Below, piece after piece: positions 18,556 through 27,243 of a DNA stretch of 64,000 nucleotides; within the stretch, counting starts at the first letter, position 1, and each line of letters starts with the position of its first letter. The stretch comes from Streptomyces fructofermentans (GTDB lineage Bacteria > Actinomycetota > Actinomycetes > Streptomycetales > Streptomycetaceae). The DNA is taken from positions 199,339 to 263,338 of the forward strand of contig NZ_BMWD01000007.1 in assembly GCF_014651055.1 (NCBI RefSeq), written 5' to 3'. The position numbers and the translations under genes were made by a program. The notes beneath the pieces are model-generated. The model had not been told where the DNA came from, made no database searches, and saw nothing but the letters and a program-made list of their open reading frames with translations.

Positions 18556-19055
18556 CCCCGCCGCGAAGGCGGCGCCTGGACAGCGCCGGGCGCCGGCACG
18601 GTTGCCCGCGCGCGCCCCGGGGCGGCGACGGACACCGGCTTGCGGCCCGGTGCAGGCCCGAACTGTTTGCGCCTCGGTGTGGCCCGGCCCGCTCGCGCCC
18701 CGGCGTCGTTCCAGCCTCCCTGTGCCCCGGCGTCGGCTTGATCCGTTCGTGCCGGGCGTCGGTACGGGCGCCCCTGCGCGCCGGTGCCGCTGTGACGCCC
18801 GCTCGTGCCTGACGCCGACACGGACACCCGTTCCGTGCTCGGCCGGCCACGGTTCCGGCCCGCCCGCCGCCGGGGCGCCCGCGCTACGGCTCAGGTCTCG
18901 CGGGGGCGCGCTTTCCGGGTCCGGGCGTGTGGAAGTGCCCCAGGGGTGCGGCCGCGTCCCGCGGCGGCACCCTGGCGTGCTGCCCGCGCTCGCTGGGGCG
19001 GGCCGCGTTCACTACAGTTCGGGGCGGTCAGGGCGCCAGGAACGTGGGGGAGGGC
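18556..19055. other. 500-bp gap without a convincing gene
   Basis: The stretch is very GC-rich and contains degenerate short repeats around GCCCCGGCGTCG (18640-18830). A possible -10 (TACAGT, about 19013) lies 40 bp before the HAD-domain gene. I see no coding frame with normal codon bias. Confidence 0.5.
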
Positions 19056-19619
19056 ATGAACGGACCGCTGCTGTTCCTCGACGTGGACGGGCCCCTCAAC
19101 CCCTACGCCGCCGGACCGGAGGCGTGCTCCGAGGGCTGGATCACCCTCGCGGTGCCGCGGGAGGCCACGGCGGCCGACGGACGGGGCGGCCGCTCGGCCG
19201 GGCGGCTGCCCTCGCGCATCCGGCTCAGCCCCGAGCACGGCCGACGTCTGCTCGGGCTCGGCTTCGAACTGTGCTGGGCCACCTCGTGGATGGACGACGC
19301 CAACCGGTGGATCGCTCCGGCGCTCGGCCTTCCCCGACTGCCCTTCGTGGACTTCGGCCCCGCCCTGTTCCAGGACCGCCCCGACGGCGTGCACTGGAAG
19401 ACCGGCCCCCTGGTGGACCACGCCGACGGGCGCCCCTTCGTCTGGGTGGACGACGAGCAGAGTTCGCCGGACCAGGCTTACGTGACCGCCCGCCACCGCG
19501 GTCCGGCCCTGCTGCACCACGTCAATCCGCGCATCGGTCTGCGCGAGGACGACTTCCGTGCGCTCGTCGACTTCGCCGGGGACCTCGGGGACCCGGACGC
19601 GCAGCGCGTCCCCGGCTGA
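19056..19619 (+). CDS. HAD-like domain protein
   Basis: This 187-residue protein starts with the HAD motif I (LFLDVDGPLNPY, nucleophile Asp9) and ends the core with WVDDEQSSPDQA, a motif IV. It matches the HAD domain family associated with actinobacterial RNA-repair or nucleotidase-like proteins. The ATG is preceded by GGGGGAGG. It stands alone. Substrate is not predictable. Confidence 0.8.
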   Translation: MNGPLLFLDVDGPLNPYAAGPEACSEGWITLAVPREATAADGRGGRSAGRLPSRIRLSPEHGRRLLGLGFELCWATSWMDDANRWIAPALGLPRLPFVDFGPALFQDRPDGVHWKTGPLVDHADGRPFVWVDDEQSSPDQAYVTARHRGPALLHHVNPRIGLREDDFRALVDFAGDLGDPDAQRVPG

Positions 19620-19671
19620 GCGCCCGGGCGGTGCGGCGGGCGCGGCGGAGCGTGGCCCCGGTGGACCCGTC

Positions 19672-19881
19672 TCAGCGCACCGCGGCCACCTCGTAGCCGG
19701 CGTCCTCGATGGCCGCCGCGACGCGGTTCTCGTCCACGGCCCCGCCCGTCACGGTGACCGTTCCGGCCACGATGTCGACCGCCACCGCCTCGACCCCGGT
19801 GAGCCGCCGCACCTCGCGCTCGACGGCTGCGGCACAGCGGACACAGATCAGGCCGATGACGTGGTATCGCTGCTCCGTCAT
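19672..19881 (-). CDS. HMA-domain metal-binding protein, atypical LxCxxC
   Basis: This 69-residue protein has the whole heavy-metal-associated fold of CopZ/ATX1 metallochaperones. The metal loop reads GLICVRC, so Cys13 and Cys16 are present but the usual Met of MxCxxC is Leu. It starts MTEQRYHVIG exactly like the paralogue at 31694-31903. No copper ATPase or CsoR gene is adjacent. Confidence 0.88.
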   Translation of the reverse strand: MTEQRYHVIGLICVRCAAAVEREVRRLTGVEAVAVDIVAGTVTVTGGAVDENRVAAAIEDAGYEVAAVR

Positions 19882-20108
19882 GATGCGCGGACTCTCCTCG
19901 GGGTGTGCGGGCGCGGGGCGCCGGGTGGCTGCACGACGGCATACGCGGCCGGGGGCCGCGGTGTTCACCGGACGTACACATGGACGGGGGCCAGAGGACA
20001 CCGGCGACGCGCCCCCGCCCCGGGTGCACCGGCGGAATCCCGCCGGACGGGCGGACCGAGTCCTTCCGGGACGTGGGCCGGAGCGAACCGCCTTTCCGGC
20101 AGGACCTC

Positions 20109-20137
20109 TTGACGGCCCGATGGTCCAGTCCTACCGT
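20109..20137 (+). promoter_or_regulatory. Housekeeping-type promoter
   Basis: TTGACG and TACCGT are separated by exactly 17 bp, a close match to the HrdB consensus. It would give a leader of about 110 nt to the gene at 20256. Confidence 0.6.
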
Positions 20138-20165
20138 CACTCGGGAGTTCAAAGAGATAGTCATA

Positions 20166-20181
20166 GTTCACTCATGTGAAC
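20166..20181. promoter_or_regulatory. Palindrome in the 5' leader
   Basis: GTTCAC-TCAT-GTGAAC has perfect 6-bp arms. It lies about 20 bp past the inferred transcription start, a typical repressor position. Confidence 0.5.
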
Positions 20182-20255
20182 CAGTGCGATGTGGGCGACG
20201 ACCTTCTCGCCGCCCCAGTGATCTCCCGCTGACCCCCCACACTCAAGGAGCGGAC

Positions 20256-20867
20256 ATGCTCACGCGCTTTCGCGCGCTCGCCGTGACCGGTGCGGTGTGC
20301 GCCTCCTTCGCCGCCACCCTGCCCGCCGCCCCCGGAGCCGCCGCCGAAGTGGAGCCCGGCGGCTGGACATCCGTGTCGCCGACCTTCACCGTGCAGGAGC
20401 GGGGCTGCGGCCAGGTCGACGACCTGACCTTCCGGCTGACCTGCTCCACGGCCGGCGGCGACCAGCGGGCCGAGCGACGGTACGCCACCTACACCGGAGG
20501 TACCCGGCAGTTCGAGGGCTACGTCCGGGTCAGCAGCCTCAGCGGCACCCGCGTCAGCCTCAAGCAGACCTTCAACGAGTCCGCCGCAGGGCCCTACTTC
20601 ATGCTGGCGGTCGAACGGGGCGGGCGGCTGTACGCGGTGCACGGCGGCGACACGCTCTCGAACGCGGCCACGGTCGGCGCCACGGTACGGGTCAACACCG
20701 TCCACCAGGTCGGCAGTTCGCACCGCACCTACATCAACGGCTCGTTGCAGCACACCTATGCGAGCCCCGGTGGCAGCTTCTACGACAAGTTCGGCGCCTA
20801 CCGCACCAACAGCGGCAACGGCCCCGCCACCGTGGTCTGGAGCAACGTCCGCTTCTGGCGCAAGTAG
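20256..20867 (+). CDS. Secreted jelly-roll-like (polysaccharide lyase-type) protein
   Basis: This 203-residue secreted protein has a signal peptide (MLTRFRALAVTGAVCASFAA, cleavage near AAPGAAA). The mature part is beta-rich with a conserved-looking ending (YDKFGAYRTNSGNG...VWSNVRFWRK). That ending resembles concanavalin-type polysaccharide lyases and related LamG-like proteins, whose last strands carry a Y.K.G.Y motif. Two Cys (about 52 and 65) probably pair. AAGGAG precedes the ATG. A lipoprotein gene follows after 10 bp, so they are likely co-transcribed. Catalytic residues cannot be assigned with confidence. Confidence 0.65.
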   Translation: MLTRFRALAVTGAVCASFAATLPAAPGAAAEVEPGGWTSVSPTFTVQERGCGQVDDLTFRLTCSTAGGDQRAERRYATYTGGTRQFEGYVRVSSLSGTRVSLKQTFNESAAGPYFMLAVERGGRLYAVHGGDTLSNAATVGATVRVNTVHQVGSSHRTYINGSLQHTYASPGGSFYDKFGAYRTNSGNGPATVVWSNVRFWRK

Positions 20868-20877
20868 CCGCGAGCGG

Positions 20878-21708
20878 ATGAGCCCTCTCACGCGCTCCGC
20901 CGCACCGACGGCGCTGGCCGCCCTCGTCCTCGCGCTGTCGGCCTGCTCGGGCCCGCCCCCGGCGGAGGACCCCCGGCCCAACCGGAGCCCAGCCGCCACC
21001 GACGCCCGTGCCCGTCCCCACGCGGGCACGGCCCCGGTGCTGCGGGCCGAGTTGGCCTCACCCACCGACATCGACCTGAGCTGGCGGGACGTCGATGGCG
21101 CGGAGGGGACGGAGGCGTCGGGTCACGTCCTGGAGTTCGCGACGGACGCCGCGGGGCCCTACACGGTCCTGCGGTATCTGCCGAGGGGCGTGACGGGCCA
21201 CCGGCACCCCGACCTGATGCCCCGCACCACCTTCCACTACCGGCTGCGCGCCTTCCGGGGGCCCGCCTCAGGACCGGTGGACGTCGCCCTCCCGCCCGGC
21301 GCACCCGGGGCGCAGGACGAGAGCGACGAGAGCGACGAGACCGACGAGAACACAGACCACGGCTGGCTGCCCCCGCGCACGGACCCGGCCCGCACGGTCC
21401 GCGGTCGACCCCTGGGGCCCACCGGCGGGGGAGCCCCCACGGATCTGAAGGCCGCGGTGAAGCACGCCAACGGGATCCTGTTCCGCTGGACCGACAACTC
21501 CTCCGACGAGGAAGGCTTCCTGCTGGAGGTCCGGACCCGGGACGCCTCCGGATACGTACCCGTGGCGGTCCTCGACCGGGACGTGAACGCGGTCGGCCTG
21601 ATCACGCTGCCCAGCGAGAAGCGGGCCTCGTACCGCGTCAGGGCCTTCACCTACGGCGCGCGCTCGAACGTGGTCCGACGGACCACGGGCCTGCCGACCG
21701 GGGGCTGA
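20878..21708 (+). CDS. Fibronectin-III-like lipoprotein
   Basis: This 276-residue exported protein has a signal peptide ending in a lipobox (LALSAC, Cys23). Two FN3-like beta domains (about 50-138 and 190-270) flank an acidic Asp/Glu/Ser linker. Both domains show the W...Y pattern (LSWRDVD...FHYRLRAF; FRWTDNS...ASYRVRAF). It starts 10 bp after the secreted jelly-roll-like gene. It may be a surface-anchored polysaccharide-binding partner, which is inference from co-transcription. Confidence 0.75.
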   Translation: MSPLTRSAAPTALAALVLALSACSGPPPAEDPRPNRSPAATDARARPHAGTAPVLRAELASPTDIDLSWRDVDGAEGTEASGHVLEFATDAAGPYTVLRYLPRGVTGHRHPDLMPRTTFHYRLRAFRGPASGPVDVALPPGAPGAQDESDESDETDENTDHGWLPPRTDPARTVRGRPLGPTGGGAPTDLKAAVKHANGILFRWTDNSSDEEGFLLEVRTRDASGYVPVAVLDRDVNAVGLITLPSEKRASYRVRAFTYGARSNVVRRTTGLPTGG

Positions 21709-21770
21709 CCGTCCGGCTTCCCCGGCCGTCCCGACGGGCCGCGCCGGCCGCCCGTGAAGTACGGACACAT

Positions 21771-21800
21771 CTGACACGGGACGGATCCGGATGGTAGAAG
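21771..21800 (+). promoter_or_regulatory. Promoter for leader ORF and NUDIX gene
   Basis: CTGACA (21771-21776) and TAGAAG (21795-21800) are 18 bp apart. The leader ATG at 21806 is 5 nt past the -10, consistent with a leaderless or near-leaderless transcript. Confidence 0.45.
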
Positions 21801-21805
21801 CAGGC

Positions 21806-21865
21806 ATGACCAACTGCACCACCAGCAACCCCGCCGGCCCCTCCTCCCCGGCGCGCGGCCGATGA
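21806..21865 (+). CDS. 19-residue leader ORF overlapping the NUDIX start
   Basis: MTNCTTSNPAGPSSPARGR is encoded directly after a promoter-like sequence. Its stop TGA overlaps the NUDIX ATG as ATGA. The NUDIX ATG has no Shine-Dalgarno of its own, so translation may depend on the leader. Peptide sequence itself is not recognisable. Confidence 0.45.
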   Translation: MTNCTTSNPAGPSSPARGR

Positions 21866-22569
21866 CCGCGGGCATCGACACCCCCGACCGCAGAGGCCGT
21901 ACGGGTCTGCACCGGACCGGACTCGACCTGACGGGCAATCCCCGGGTGAAGGTCCGCGACGTGACCCTGCTGTCCTGCCACTGGTACGTGGAGCGCACCA
22001 CGACCTTCGACTTCAGGAACGCCGACGGAACCTGGAGCACGCAGGAGCGCGAGACGCACGACCGCGGCAACGGCGCCACCATCCTGCTGTACGACACGGA
22101 CCGTGGGACCGTCCTGCTGACCAGGCAGTTCCGCTACCCCGTCTATGTGAACGGACACCCGGACGGAATGCTCGTCGAGACGCCCGGCGGACTGCTCGAC
22201 GAGGACGACGAGCACCCGGAGGTCGCGGTGCGCCGGGAGGTCGTCGAGGAGACGGGACACACCGTCGGCGAGGTCGAGCGGGTCTTCGAGGTCTACATGA
22301 GCCCGGGCTCGGTCACCGAACGCGTGACGTTCTACGCGGCCTCGTACGGCCCGGCCACCCGGACCCACGAGGGCGGGGGACTGGACGAGGAGGGCGAGGA
22401 CATCGAGACCGTCGAACTGCCCTTCCGCAGGGCCCTGGAGATGATCCGCAGCGGCGAGATCGCCGACGCCAAGACCATCATGCTGCTCCAGTGGGCGGCA
22501 CTGGAGGGCCCGTTCAGCGGAACCGGGACGAGCGCGGGACCAGGGCGCCGCCACCCGGAACCCTCGTGA
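21862..22569 (+). CDS. NUDIX hydrolase (NudK/ADP-ribose pyrophosphatase-like)
   Basis: This 235-residue hydrolase cleaves a nucleoside diphosphate linked to a moiety X. The NUDIX box is complete: GGLLDEDDEHPEVAVRREVV followed by EETGH (about 107-131), with the metal-binding REVVEE. The overall layout, with an N-terminal beta domain (LLSCHWYVERTTTFDF) and YMSPGSVTERVTFY, fits GDP-sugar or ADP-ribose hydrolases of the NudK/NudF type. Translation probably couples to a leader ORF through ATGA. Confidence 0.88.
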   Translation: MTAGIDTPDRRGRTGLHRTGLDLTGNPRVKVRDVTLLSCHWYVERTTTFDFRNADGTWSTQERETHDRGNGATILLYDTDRGTVLLTRQFRYPVYVNGHPDGMLVETPGGLLDEDDEHPEVAVRREVVEETGHTVGEVERVFEVYMSPGSVTERVTFYAASYGPATRTHEGGGLDEEGEDIETVELPFRRALEMIRSGEIADAKTIMLLQWAALEGPFSGTGTSAGPGRRHPEPS

Positions 22570-22606
22570 CGGCCGGGTCCGCCACCTGAACGGCGGGCCC
22601 GGACCC

Positions 22607-22638
22607 ACTCGGCGTGCCCGGACCCGCGCACGCCGAGT
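22607..22638. terminator. Bidirectional hairpin between NUDIX and YciO-type genes
   Basis: ACTCGGCGTG and CACGCCGAGT form a perfect 10-bp stem with a 12-nt loop. The hairpin is in the 75-bp gap between convergent genes. Confidence 0.7.
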
Positions 22639-22644
22639 GCGGCG

Positions 22645-23265
22645 TCACTCGAACCGCGAGATGTCGCCCGCTCCCTTGCGTACGATCTCGGCCTCGCCGC
22701 TCGAGAAGTCGATGACGGTCGTCGGCTCGGTGCCGCAGTCCCCGGAGTCGATCACCGCGTCCACGACATGGTCGAGCTGCTCCTTGATCTCCCAGCCCTG
22801 GGTCATCGGCTCCTCCTCGTCGGGCAGGAGCAGCGTGCTGGACAGCAGCGGCTCCCCGAGCTCGGCGAGCAGGGCCTGGGCGACGGCGTGGTCGGGAATG
22901 CGGACGCCCACCGTCTTCTTCTTGGGGTGGAGGAGCTTGCGAGGCACCTCCCTGGTCGCGGGCAGGATGAACGTGTAGCTGCCGGGCGTCGAGGCCTTGA
23001 TGGCTCGGAACACGTCGTTGTCGATGTGCACGAACTGGCCGAGCTGCGCGAAGTTCTGGCACACGAGGGTGAAGTGGTGACGGTCGTCGAGACGGCGGAT
23101 CGAGCGGATCCGGTCGATGCCGTCGCGGCTGCCCAGCTGGCACCCCAGAGCGAAGCAGGAGTCCGTGGGGTACACGACCAGCGCACCCGCCCGGATGGAG
23201 TCGGCGACCTGCGTGATGGTCCGCTGCTGAGGGTTCTCGGGATGAACATCGAAGTACTTGGCCAC
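22645..23265 (-). CDS. YrdC/Sua5-domain protein, YciO type
   Basis: This 206-residue protein carries the Sua5/YciO/YrdC fold used for threonylcarbamoyl-AMP synthesis: VVYPTDSCFALGCQLGS, KASTPGSYTFILPAT and VGVRIPDHAVAQALL. The N-terminus (MAKYFDVHPENPQQRTI) is that of the YciO branch, whose members may not make the tRNA t6A modification themselves. The start is GTG. It is codirectional with the transhydrogenase gene but upstream of nothing obviously related. Confidence 0.85.
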   Translation of the reverse strand: MAKYFDVHPENPQQRTITQVADSIRAGALVVYPTDSCFALGCQLGSRDGIDRIRSIRRLDDRHHFTLVCQNFAQLGQFVHIDNDVFRAIKASTPGSYTFILPATREVPRKLLHPKKKTVGVRIPDHAVAQALLAELGEPLLSSTLLLPDEEEPMTQGWEIKEQLDHVVDAVIDSGDCGTEPTTVIDFSSGEAEIVRKGAGDISRFE

Positions 23266-23458
23266 CCGACGAGCTTATGCGCTCGCCCGGCGCACGGCCG
23301 CCGGTCGGCGCCCGCCGCGGCCCACCGCCCGGCGGCCGGGGGCTGCTGCGTCACGCCCCGGACCGTCCCGGGGGCCGGTGCGGAGCCCTCCCCACCGGCC
23401 CCCGGGCCCCGACCGATCCACGGCGCGCCGCGTTCGGCCGGGCGGGTGGCCTGGGGTC

Positions 23459-24862
23459 TCAGCCCCTGAGCCGGTCGATCTGCCGGATCTTGTTGGTGGC
23501 GTCGAGGGCGGCGACCTTGTACGACTCCGCGAGGGTCGGGTAGTTGAACACGGCGTCGACGAGGTAGTCGACCGTTCCGCCGCAGCCCATCACCGACTGG
23601 CCGATGTGGATCAGCTCGGTGGCGCCGGTGCCGAAGCAGTGCACACCCAGCAGTTTCCGGTCGTCCGGGGATACCAGGAGCTTGAGCATGCCGTGCGAGT
23701 CGCCGATGATCTGCCCGCGGGCCAGTTCGCGGTAGCGGGAGATACCTACCTCGAACGGCACCCGGTCCTCCGTGAGTTGGTCCTCGGTCCGCCCGATGAA
23801 GCTGATCTCCGGGATGGTGTAGATGCCGATGGGCTGGAGGTCGTGCATCGGGTTCACCGGTTCGCCGCACGCGTGGTACGCCGCCGTGCGCCCCTGTTCC
23901 ATCGAGGTCGCCGCGAGTGCGGGGAAGCCGATGACGTCGCCCACCGCGTAGATGTGCGGGACCTCGGTGCGGTAGTGCTCGTCGACCTTGATGCGCCCGC
24001 GCCGGTCGGCGGACAGGCCCGCCTTGTCCAGGTCGAGGGCATCGGTGAGCCCTTGGCGGCCCGCCGAGTACATCACGGCGTCGGCGGGTATCTTCTTGCC
24101 GCTCTCCAGGATCGTGAGGGTGCCCTTCGGGTGGCGTTCGACCGCGGCGACCGTCTCGCCGAAGCGGAACGTGACCGCCAGGTCCCGCAGGTGGTACTTG
24201 AGCGACTCGATCACCTCGACGTCGCAGAAGTCGAGCATCCCGGGCCGCTGTTCGACCACGGTGATCTTGCTTCCGAGGGCGGCGAACATGGAGGCGTACT
24301 CCATGCCGATGACGCCGGCCCCGACGATGACCATGGACCGGGGCACCCGCTCCAGGCTGAGAACGTTGTCGGAGTCCAGGATCGTCCGCTCGTCGAACTC
24401 GACGGTCTGCGGCCTGGCCGGCCGGGTGCCGGTAGCGATGACGATGTTCTCGGCGCTCAACAGCCTTTCATTGCCGTTGACTTCGCTGAGGACGATGGTG
24501 TGGTCGTCGACGAACCGGCCCGTTCCGGCGAAGAGCGACACATGGTTGCGGGACAGTTGGCTGCGGATGACGTCGACCTCACGGCTGACCACGTGCTCGG
24601 TGCGCGAGGTCAGGTCGGTGACGGTGATGTCCTCCTTGAGGCGGTAGCTCTGGCCGTACAGATCGCGTTGTGTGAGCCCGGTGAGATAGAGGACCGCCTC
24701 GCGCAATGTCTTCGAGGGGATGGTCCCGGTGTGGATGGAGACCCCGCCGACCATGTCGGGGCGGTCGACGACGGCGACCCGGCGGCCGAGCTTGGCTGCG
24801 GCGATGGCAGCCTTCTGGCCGCCCGGGCCGGATCCGATGACGAGCATGTCGAAGTCTGGCAC
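23459..24862 (-). CDS. sthA: Soluble NAD(P)+ transhydrogenase
   Basis: This 467-residue FAD enzyme balances NADH and NADPH pools; the length fits E. coli SthA (466). The FAD motif [10 protein letters not shown] is at the N-terminus. The redox disulfide of related reductases is replaced by [13 protein letters not shown], diagnostic for this Si-specific transhydrogenase. The NAD-binding [17 protein letters not shown] is mid-protein and the dimerisation domain ends in YNYPTLAE-like [17 protein letters not shown]. The GTG at 24862 gives the usual [10 protein letters not shown] start, although its GGAGG site is very close; ATG 24847 is the alternative. Confidence 0.92.
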   Translation of the reverse strand: MPDFDMLVIGSGPGGQKAAIAAAKLGRRVAVVDRPDMVGGVSIHTGTIPSKTLREAVLYLTGLTQRDLYGQSYRLKEDITVTDLTSRTEHVVSREVDVIRSQLSRNHVSLFAGTGRFVDDHTIVLSEVNGNERLLSAENIVIATGTRPARPQTVEFDERTILDSDNVLSLERVPRSMVIVGAGVIGMEYASMFAALGSKITVVEQRPGMLDFCDVEVIESLKYHLRDLAVTFRFGETVAAVERHPKGTLTILESGKKIPADAVMYSAGRQGLTDALDLDKAGLSADRRGRIKVDEHYRTEVPHIYAVGDVIGFPALAATSMEQGRTAAYHACGEPVNPMHDLQPIGIYTIPEISFIGRTEDQLTEDRVPFEVGISRYRELARGQIIGDSHGMLKLLVSPDDRKLLGVHCFGTGATELIHIGQSVMGCGGTVDYLVDAVFNYPTLAESYKVAALDATNKIRQIDRLRG

Positions 24863-25144
24863 CCTCCGGAGTCTGTCAGCCCGGACCTCCCGCCCGGAAG
24901 GGCGAACGGAGTTCGGTTGCCCGGAAGGCCACCTCCCCCTTCGTCCCGGCCCCTCCCCGCGACCGCCGGACACCGCCCGGCACCGCCGGGTTCGAATGCT
25001 GAACATCCTTGGCGGGCAGGGCGCGTGAGCGGGTGGGCCGCGCCCGAAACCCGGATGCGGGTGCCGCGCGGCCACCCTAAGGCTGCGCTCGCGGTGAGTG
25101 CCGGGTGCCGTGCCGGTGACGAGTGGATCGGAGGCGCGCGAGAC

Positions 25145-25888
25145 ATGGCCAGTCGACTGTTCGCGATCTGTATCAACACACCCCGGCCGCCGGACCTCGC
25201 GCGGTTCTGGGCAGGGGTACTCGGCCGGGAGCGGGCCGACGGTCCGCACGGCCACGCGGCGGTCCTGCCGGCCGACAGCACCGGGCTCCGAATCCGGTTC
25301 GTGCCGAGCCGGGAGCCGAGGGCGGGTCGGAACCGTGCGCACTTCGACCTGACGAGCACGTCCCCCGAGGATCAGCGGCGCACGGTGGCGAGGGCGCTGG
25401 AGCTCGGCGGGTGCCACATCGACGTGGGCCAACTCCCCGAAGAAGGGCACGTGGTGCTCGCCGACCCGGACGGCAACGAGTTCTGCGTCAGCGAGCCGGG
25501 GAACGAGTTCCTCGCGGGCACCGGCGCCGTGGGAGCGCTGGCGTGCGACGGCACGCGGGACGTCGGCCTCTTCTGGAGCGAGGCACTGCGATGGCCGCTC
25601 GTCTGGGACCAGGACCAGGAGACCGCGATCCAGGCGCCGGACGGGGGCACGAAGATCTCGTGGGGTGGTCCGCCGATTCCGCCGAAGACGGGTGCGAACA
25701 GGCTGTACCTCGAACTCGGTGTCCCCGGCCACCTCGACCCGGAGGCGGAGACCGACCGCCTCGTTTCGCTCGGCGCGACGCATGCCGGTGCCGCCACCGG
25801 TTCGGGCGGGGGCGACGGCGACCAGGTGTTCATGCTCGATCCCGACGGCAACGAGTTCTCGGTTCGGGGGATCCGCCGGCGGGGGTAG
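25145..25888 (+). CDS. Two-domain VOC protein (Glyoxalase_6 type)
   Basis: This 247-residue protein has two glyoxalase-like modules (about 1-117 and 125-245), each ending in a DPDGNEF motif with a conserved Glu ([26 protein letters not shown]). GGAGG precedes the ATG. It is divergent from sthA. Role unknown: VOC members include resistance proteins and dioxygenases. Confidence 0.85.
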   Translation: MASRLFAICINTPRPPDLARFWAGVLGRERADGPHGHAAVLPADSTGLRIRFVPSREPRAGRNRAHFDLTSTSPEDQRRTVARALELGGCHIDVGQLPEEGHVVLADPDGNEFCVSEPGNEFLAGTGAVGALACDGTRDVGLFWSEALRWPLVWDQDQETAIQAPDGGTKISWGGPPIPPKTGANRLYLELGVPGHLDPEAETDRLVSLGATHAGAATGSGGGDGDQVFMLDPDGNEFSVRGIRRRG

Positions 25889-25977
25889 GGGCGGCGGAGG
25901 TGCCGACGCCGGTCAAGGTCCGCCCTGTGAGCGGCCGTTGTGATGGCCGGGCCCCGTCCCTCGCCGGCGGGTGCAGG

Positions 25978-27132
25978 TCACGCGGGGCTGACCCAGGTGC
26001 CCCGGTCGGCGGAGCGGGACATGGCGTCCAGGGCGGACGCGCTGTGCACCGCGTCGTCGAGGGTCGCGCCGTGCGGGGCGCCCTCGGCGACCGAGCGCAG
26101 GAACCGGTACGCCTCGATGACCTTGAGGTCGTCGTAGCCCATGCTGTTGGCGGCGCCCGGCTGGAACGCGGCGTACTCCCCGTCCCCCGGGCCGACGAAC
26201 AGCGTGCTGACCGGCTGGTCCTGGTACGACGTGCCCGTGCTGACGCCGAGTTCGCCCATGCGGCGGAAGTCCCAGTGGGCCGCGCCCCGGGTGCCGTGGA
26301 TCTCGAAGCCGTAGTTGTTCTGTTCGCCGACCGAGACGCGGCAGGCCTCCAGGACGCCCCGCGCACCGGAGGCGAAGCGCAGCAGGCAGGAGACGTAGTC
26401 CTCGTTCTCCACCGGGCCCGGCACGCCGCCCGTCGAGCGGGTGTGGCCGGCCGTGGCGCCGGTGGGCCTGGCCCGCTCGGGCACGAAGACGGCGGTGTCG
26501 GCGAAGAGGGAGGTGATGTCGCCGAGCAGGAAGCGGGCCAGGTCCACGCCGTGCGACGCGAGGTCCCCGAGCACTCCACTTCCGCCGCGCTCCCGCTCGA
26601 ACCGCCAGGTCAGCGCACCCTCGGGATGGGCCGCGTAGTCGCTGAGGAGCCGGATCCGGGCGTGCGTCACCGTGCCGATCCCGCCGGAGAGGATCAGTTC
26701 GCGGGCGGCGGCGACGGCGGGCGCGTTGCGGTAGTTGAAGCCGACAGTGCCCTGGACACCCGCCTTCGTGACCGCCCGCGCGACGGCTCGCGCGTCGTCG
26801 GCGGTCAGGCCCACCGGCTTCTCGATCCAGATGTGCTTGCCGGCCTCCGCCATCGCGACGCCGATCTCGCGGTGCAGGAAGTTGGGGGCCGCGATGCTCA
26901 CCGCCCCGATCCGGGGGTCGGCGGCGATCTCCCGCCAGTCCCGGGCGGCGGTGCTGAACCCGTACCGCGCGGCGGCCTCCTCGGCCCGCCCCGGTACGTC
27001 GTCGGCCACGGCGATCAGCTCCGGCCGGAGGTCCAGCTGCGGGAAATGGTGCCGCACACGGCTGTACGCCTGGGTGTGCACCCGCCCCATCCAGCCGAAT
27101 CCCACGACGGCGACACCGAGCGCACTCACCAT
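25978..27132 (-). CDS. Gfo/Idh/MocA-family oxidoreductase
   Basis: This 384-residue NAD(P)-dependent sugar or inositol dehydrogenase-like enzyme has the Rossmann motif VGFGWMGRVH at the N-terminus and the catalytic EKPVGL (Lys near residue 101) typical of the family. The GVDLARFLLGD segment carries the conserved His/Asp region (DLASHGVDLARF). It is divergent from a LacI regulator, with matching operator sequences at both promoters, so control by that regulator is likely. Substrate presumably a sugar or cyclitol. Confidence 0.92.
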   Translation of the reverse strand: MVSALGVAVVGFGWMGRVHTQAYSRVRHHFPQLDLRPELIAVADDVPGRAEEAAARYGFSTAARDWREIAADPRIGAVSIAAPNFLHREIGVAMAEAGKHIWIEKPVGLTADDARAVARAVTKAGVQGTVGFNYRNAPAVAAARELILSGGIGTVTHARIRLLSDYAAHPEGALTWRFERERGGSGVLGDLASHGVDLARFLLGDITSLFADTAVFVPERARPTGATAGHTRSTGGVPGPVENEDYVSCLLRFASGARGVLEACRVSVGEQNNYGFEIHGTRGAAHWDFRRMGELGVSTGTSYQDQPVSTLFVGPGDGEYAAFQPGAANSMGYDDLKVIEAYRFLRSVAEGAPHGATLDDAVHSASALDAMSRSADRGTWVSPA

Positions 27133-27145
27133 GACTGCCCTTCTT

Positions 27146-27157
27146 TGGACCGGTCCA
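27146..27157. promoter_or_regulatory. LacI-family operator 1
   Basis: TGGACCGGTCCA is a perfect 12-bp palindrome with a central CG, the typical LacI-family form. It lies 13 bp upstream of the oxidoreductase ATG, downstream of its promoter. Confidence 0.75.
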
Positions 27158-27172
27158 TATGCCTTCCGCCTC

Positions 27173-27201
27173 ACATTGTCCGCGGTCACCATGGGTGTCA
27201 A
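27173..27201 (-). promoter_or_regulatory. Promoter of the Gfo/Idh gene
   Basis: On the minus strand a perfect TTGACA (27201-27196) is followed after 17 bp by CAATGT (27178-27173). The operator at 27146-27157 would block elongation or open-complex formation. Confidence 0.65.
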
Positions 27202-27227
27202 CCCCTTTGACAACGCGTCGGAGCCTG

Positions 27228-27239
27228 TGGAACGGTCCA
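27228..27239. promoter_or_regulatory. LacI-family operator 2
   Basis: TGGAACGGTCCA matches operator 1 with one substitution and lies 4 bp before the LacI ATG. A TTGACA (27207-27212) upstream is the probable -35 for the regulator gene, so autoregulation is expected. Confidence 0.7.
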
Positions 27240-27243
27240 GAAC

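Larger units (their letters stand above)
19882..20255. other. Divergent intergenic region
   Basis: This 374-bp gap lies between the HMA gene and the secreted jelly-roll-like gene. It holds the promoter at 20109-20137 and the palindrome at 20166-20181. Nothing coding is seen. Confidence 0.5.

Noticed and set aside
20166..20181. PHO box (GTTCACC-type) reading of the palindrome
   Set aside because: PHO boxes are direct repeats of 11 bp; here there is one inverted pair, so PhoP is not supported.
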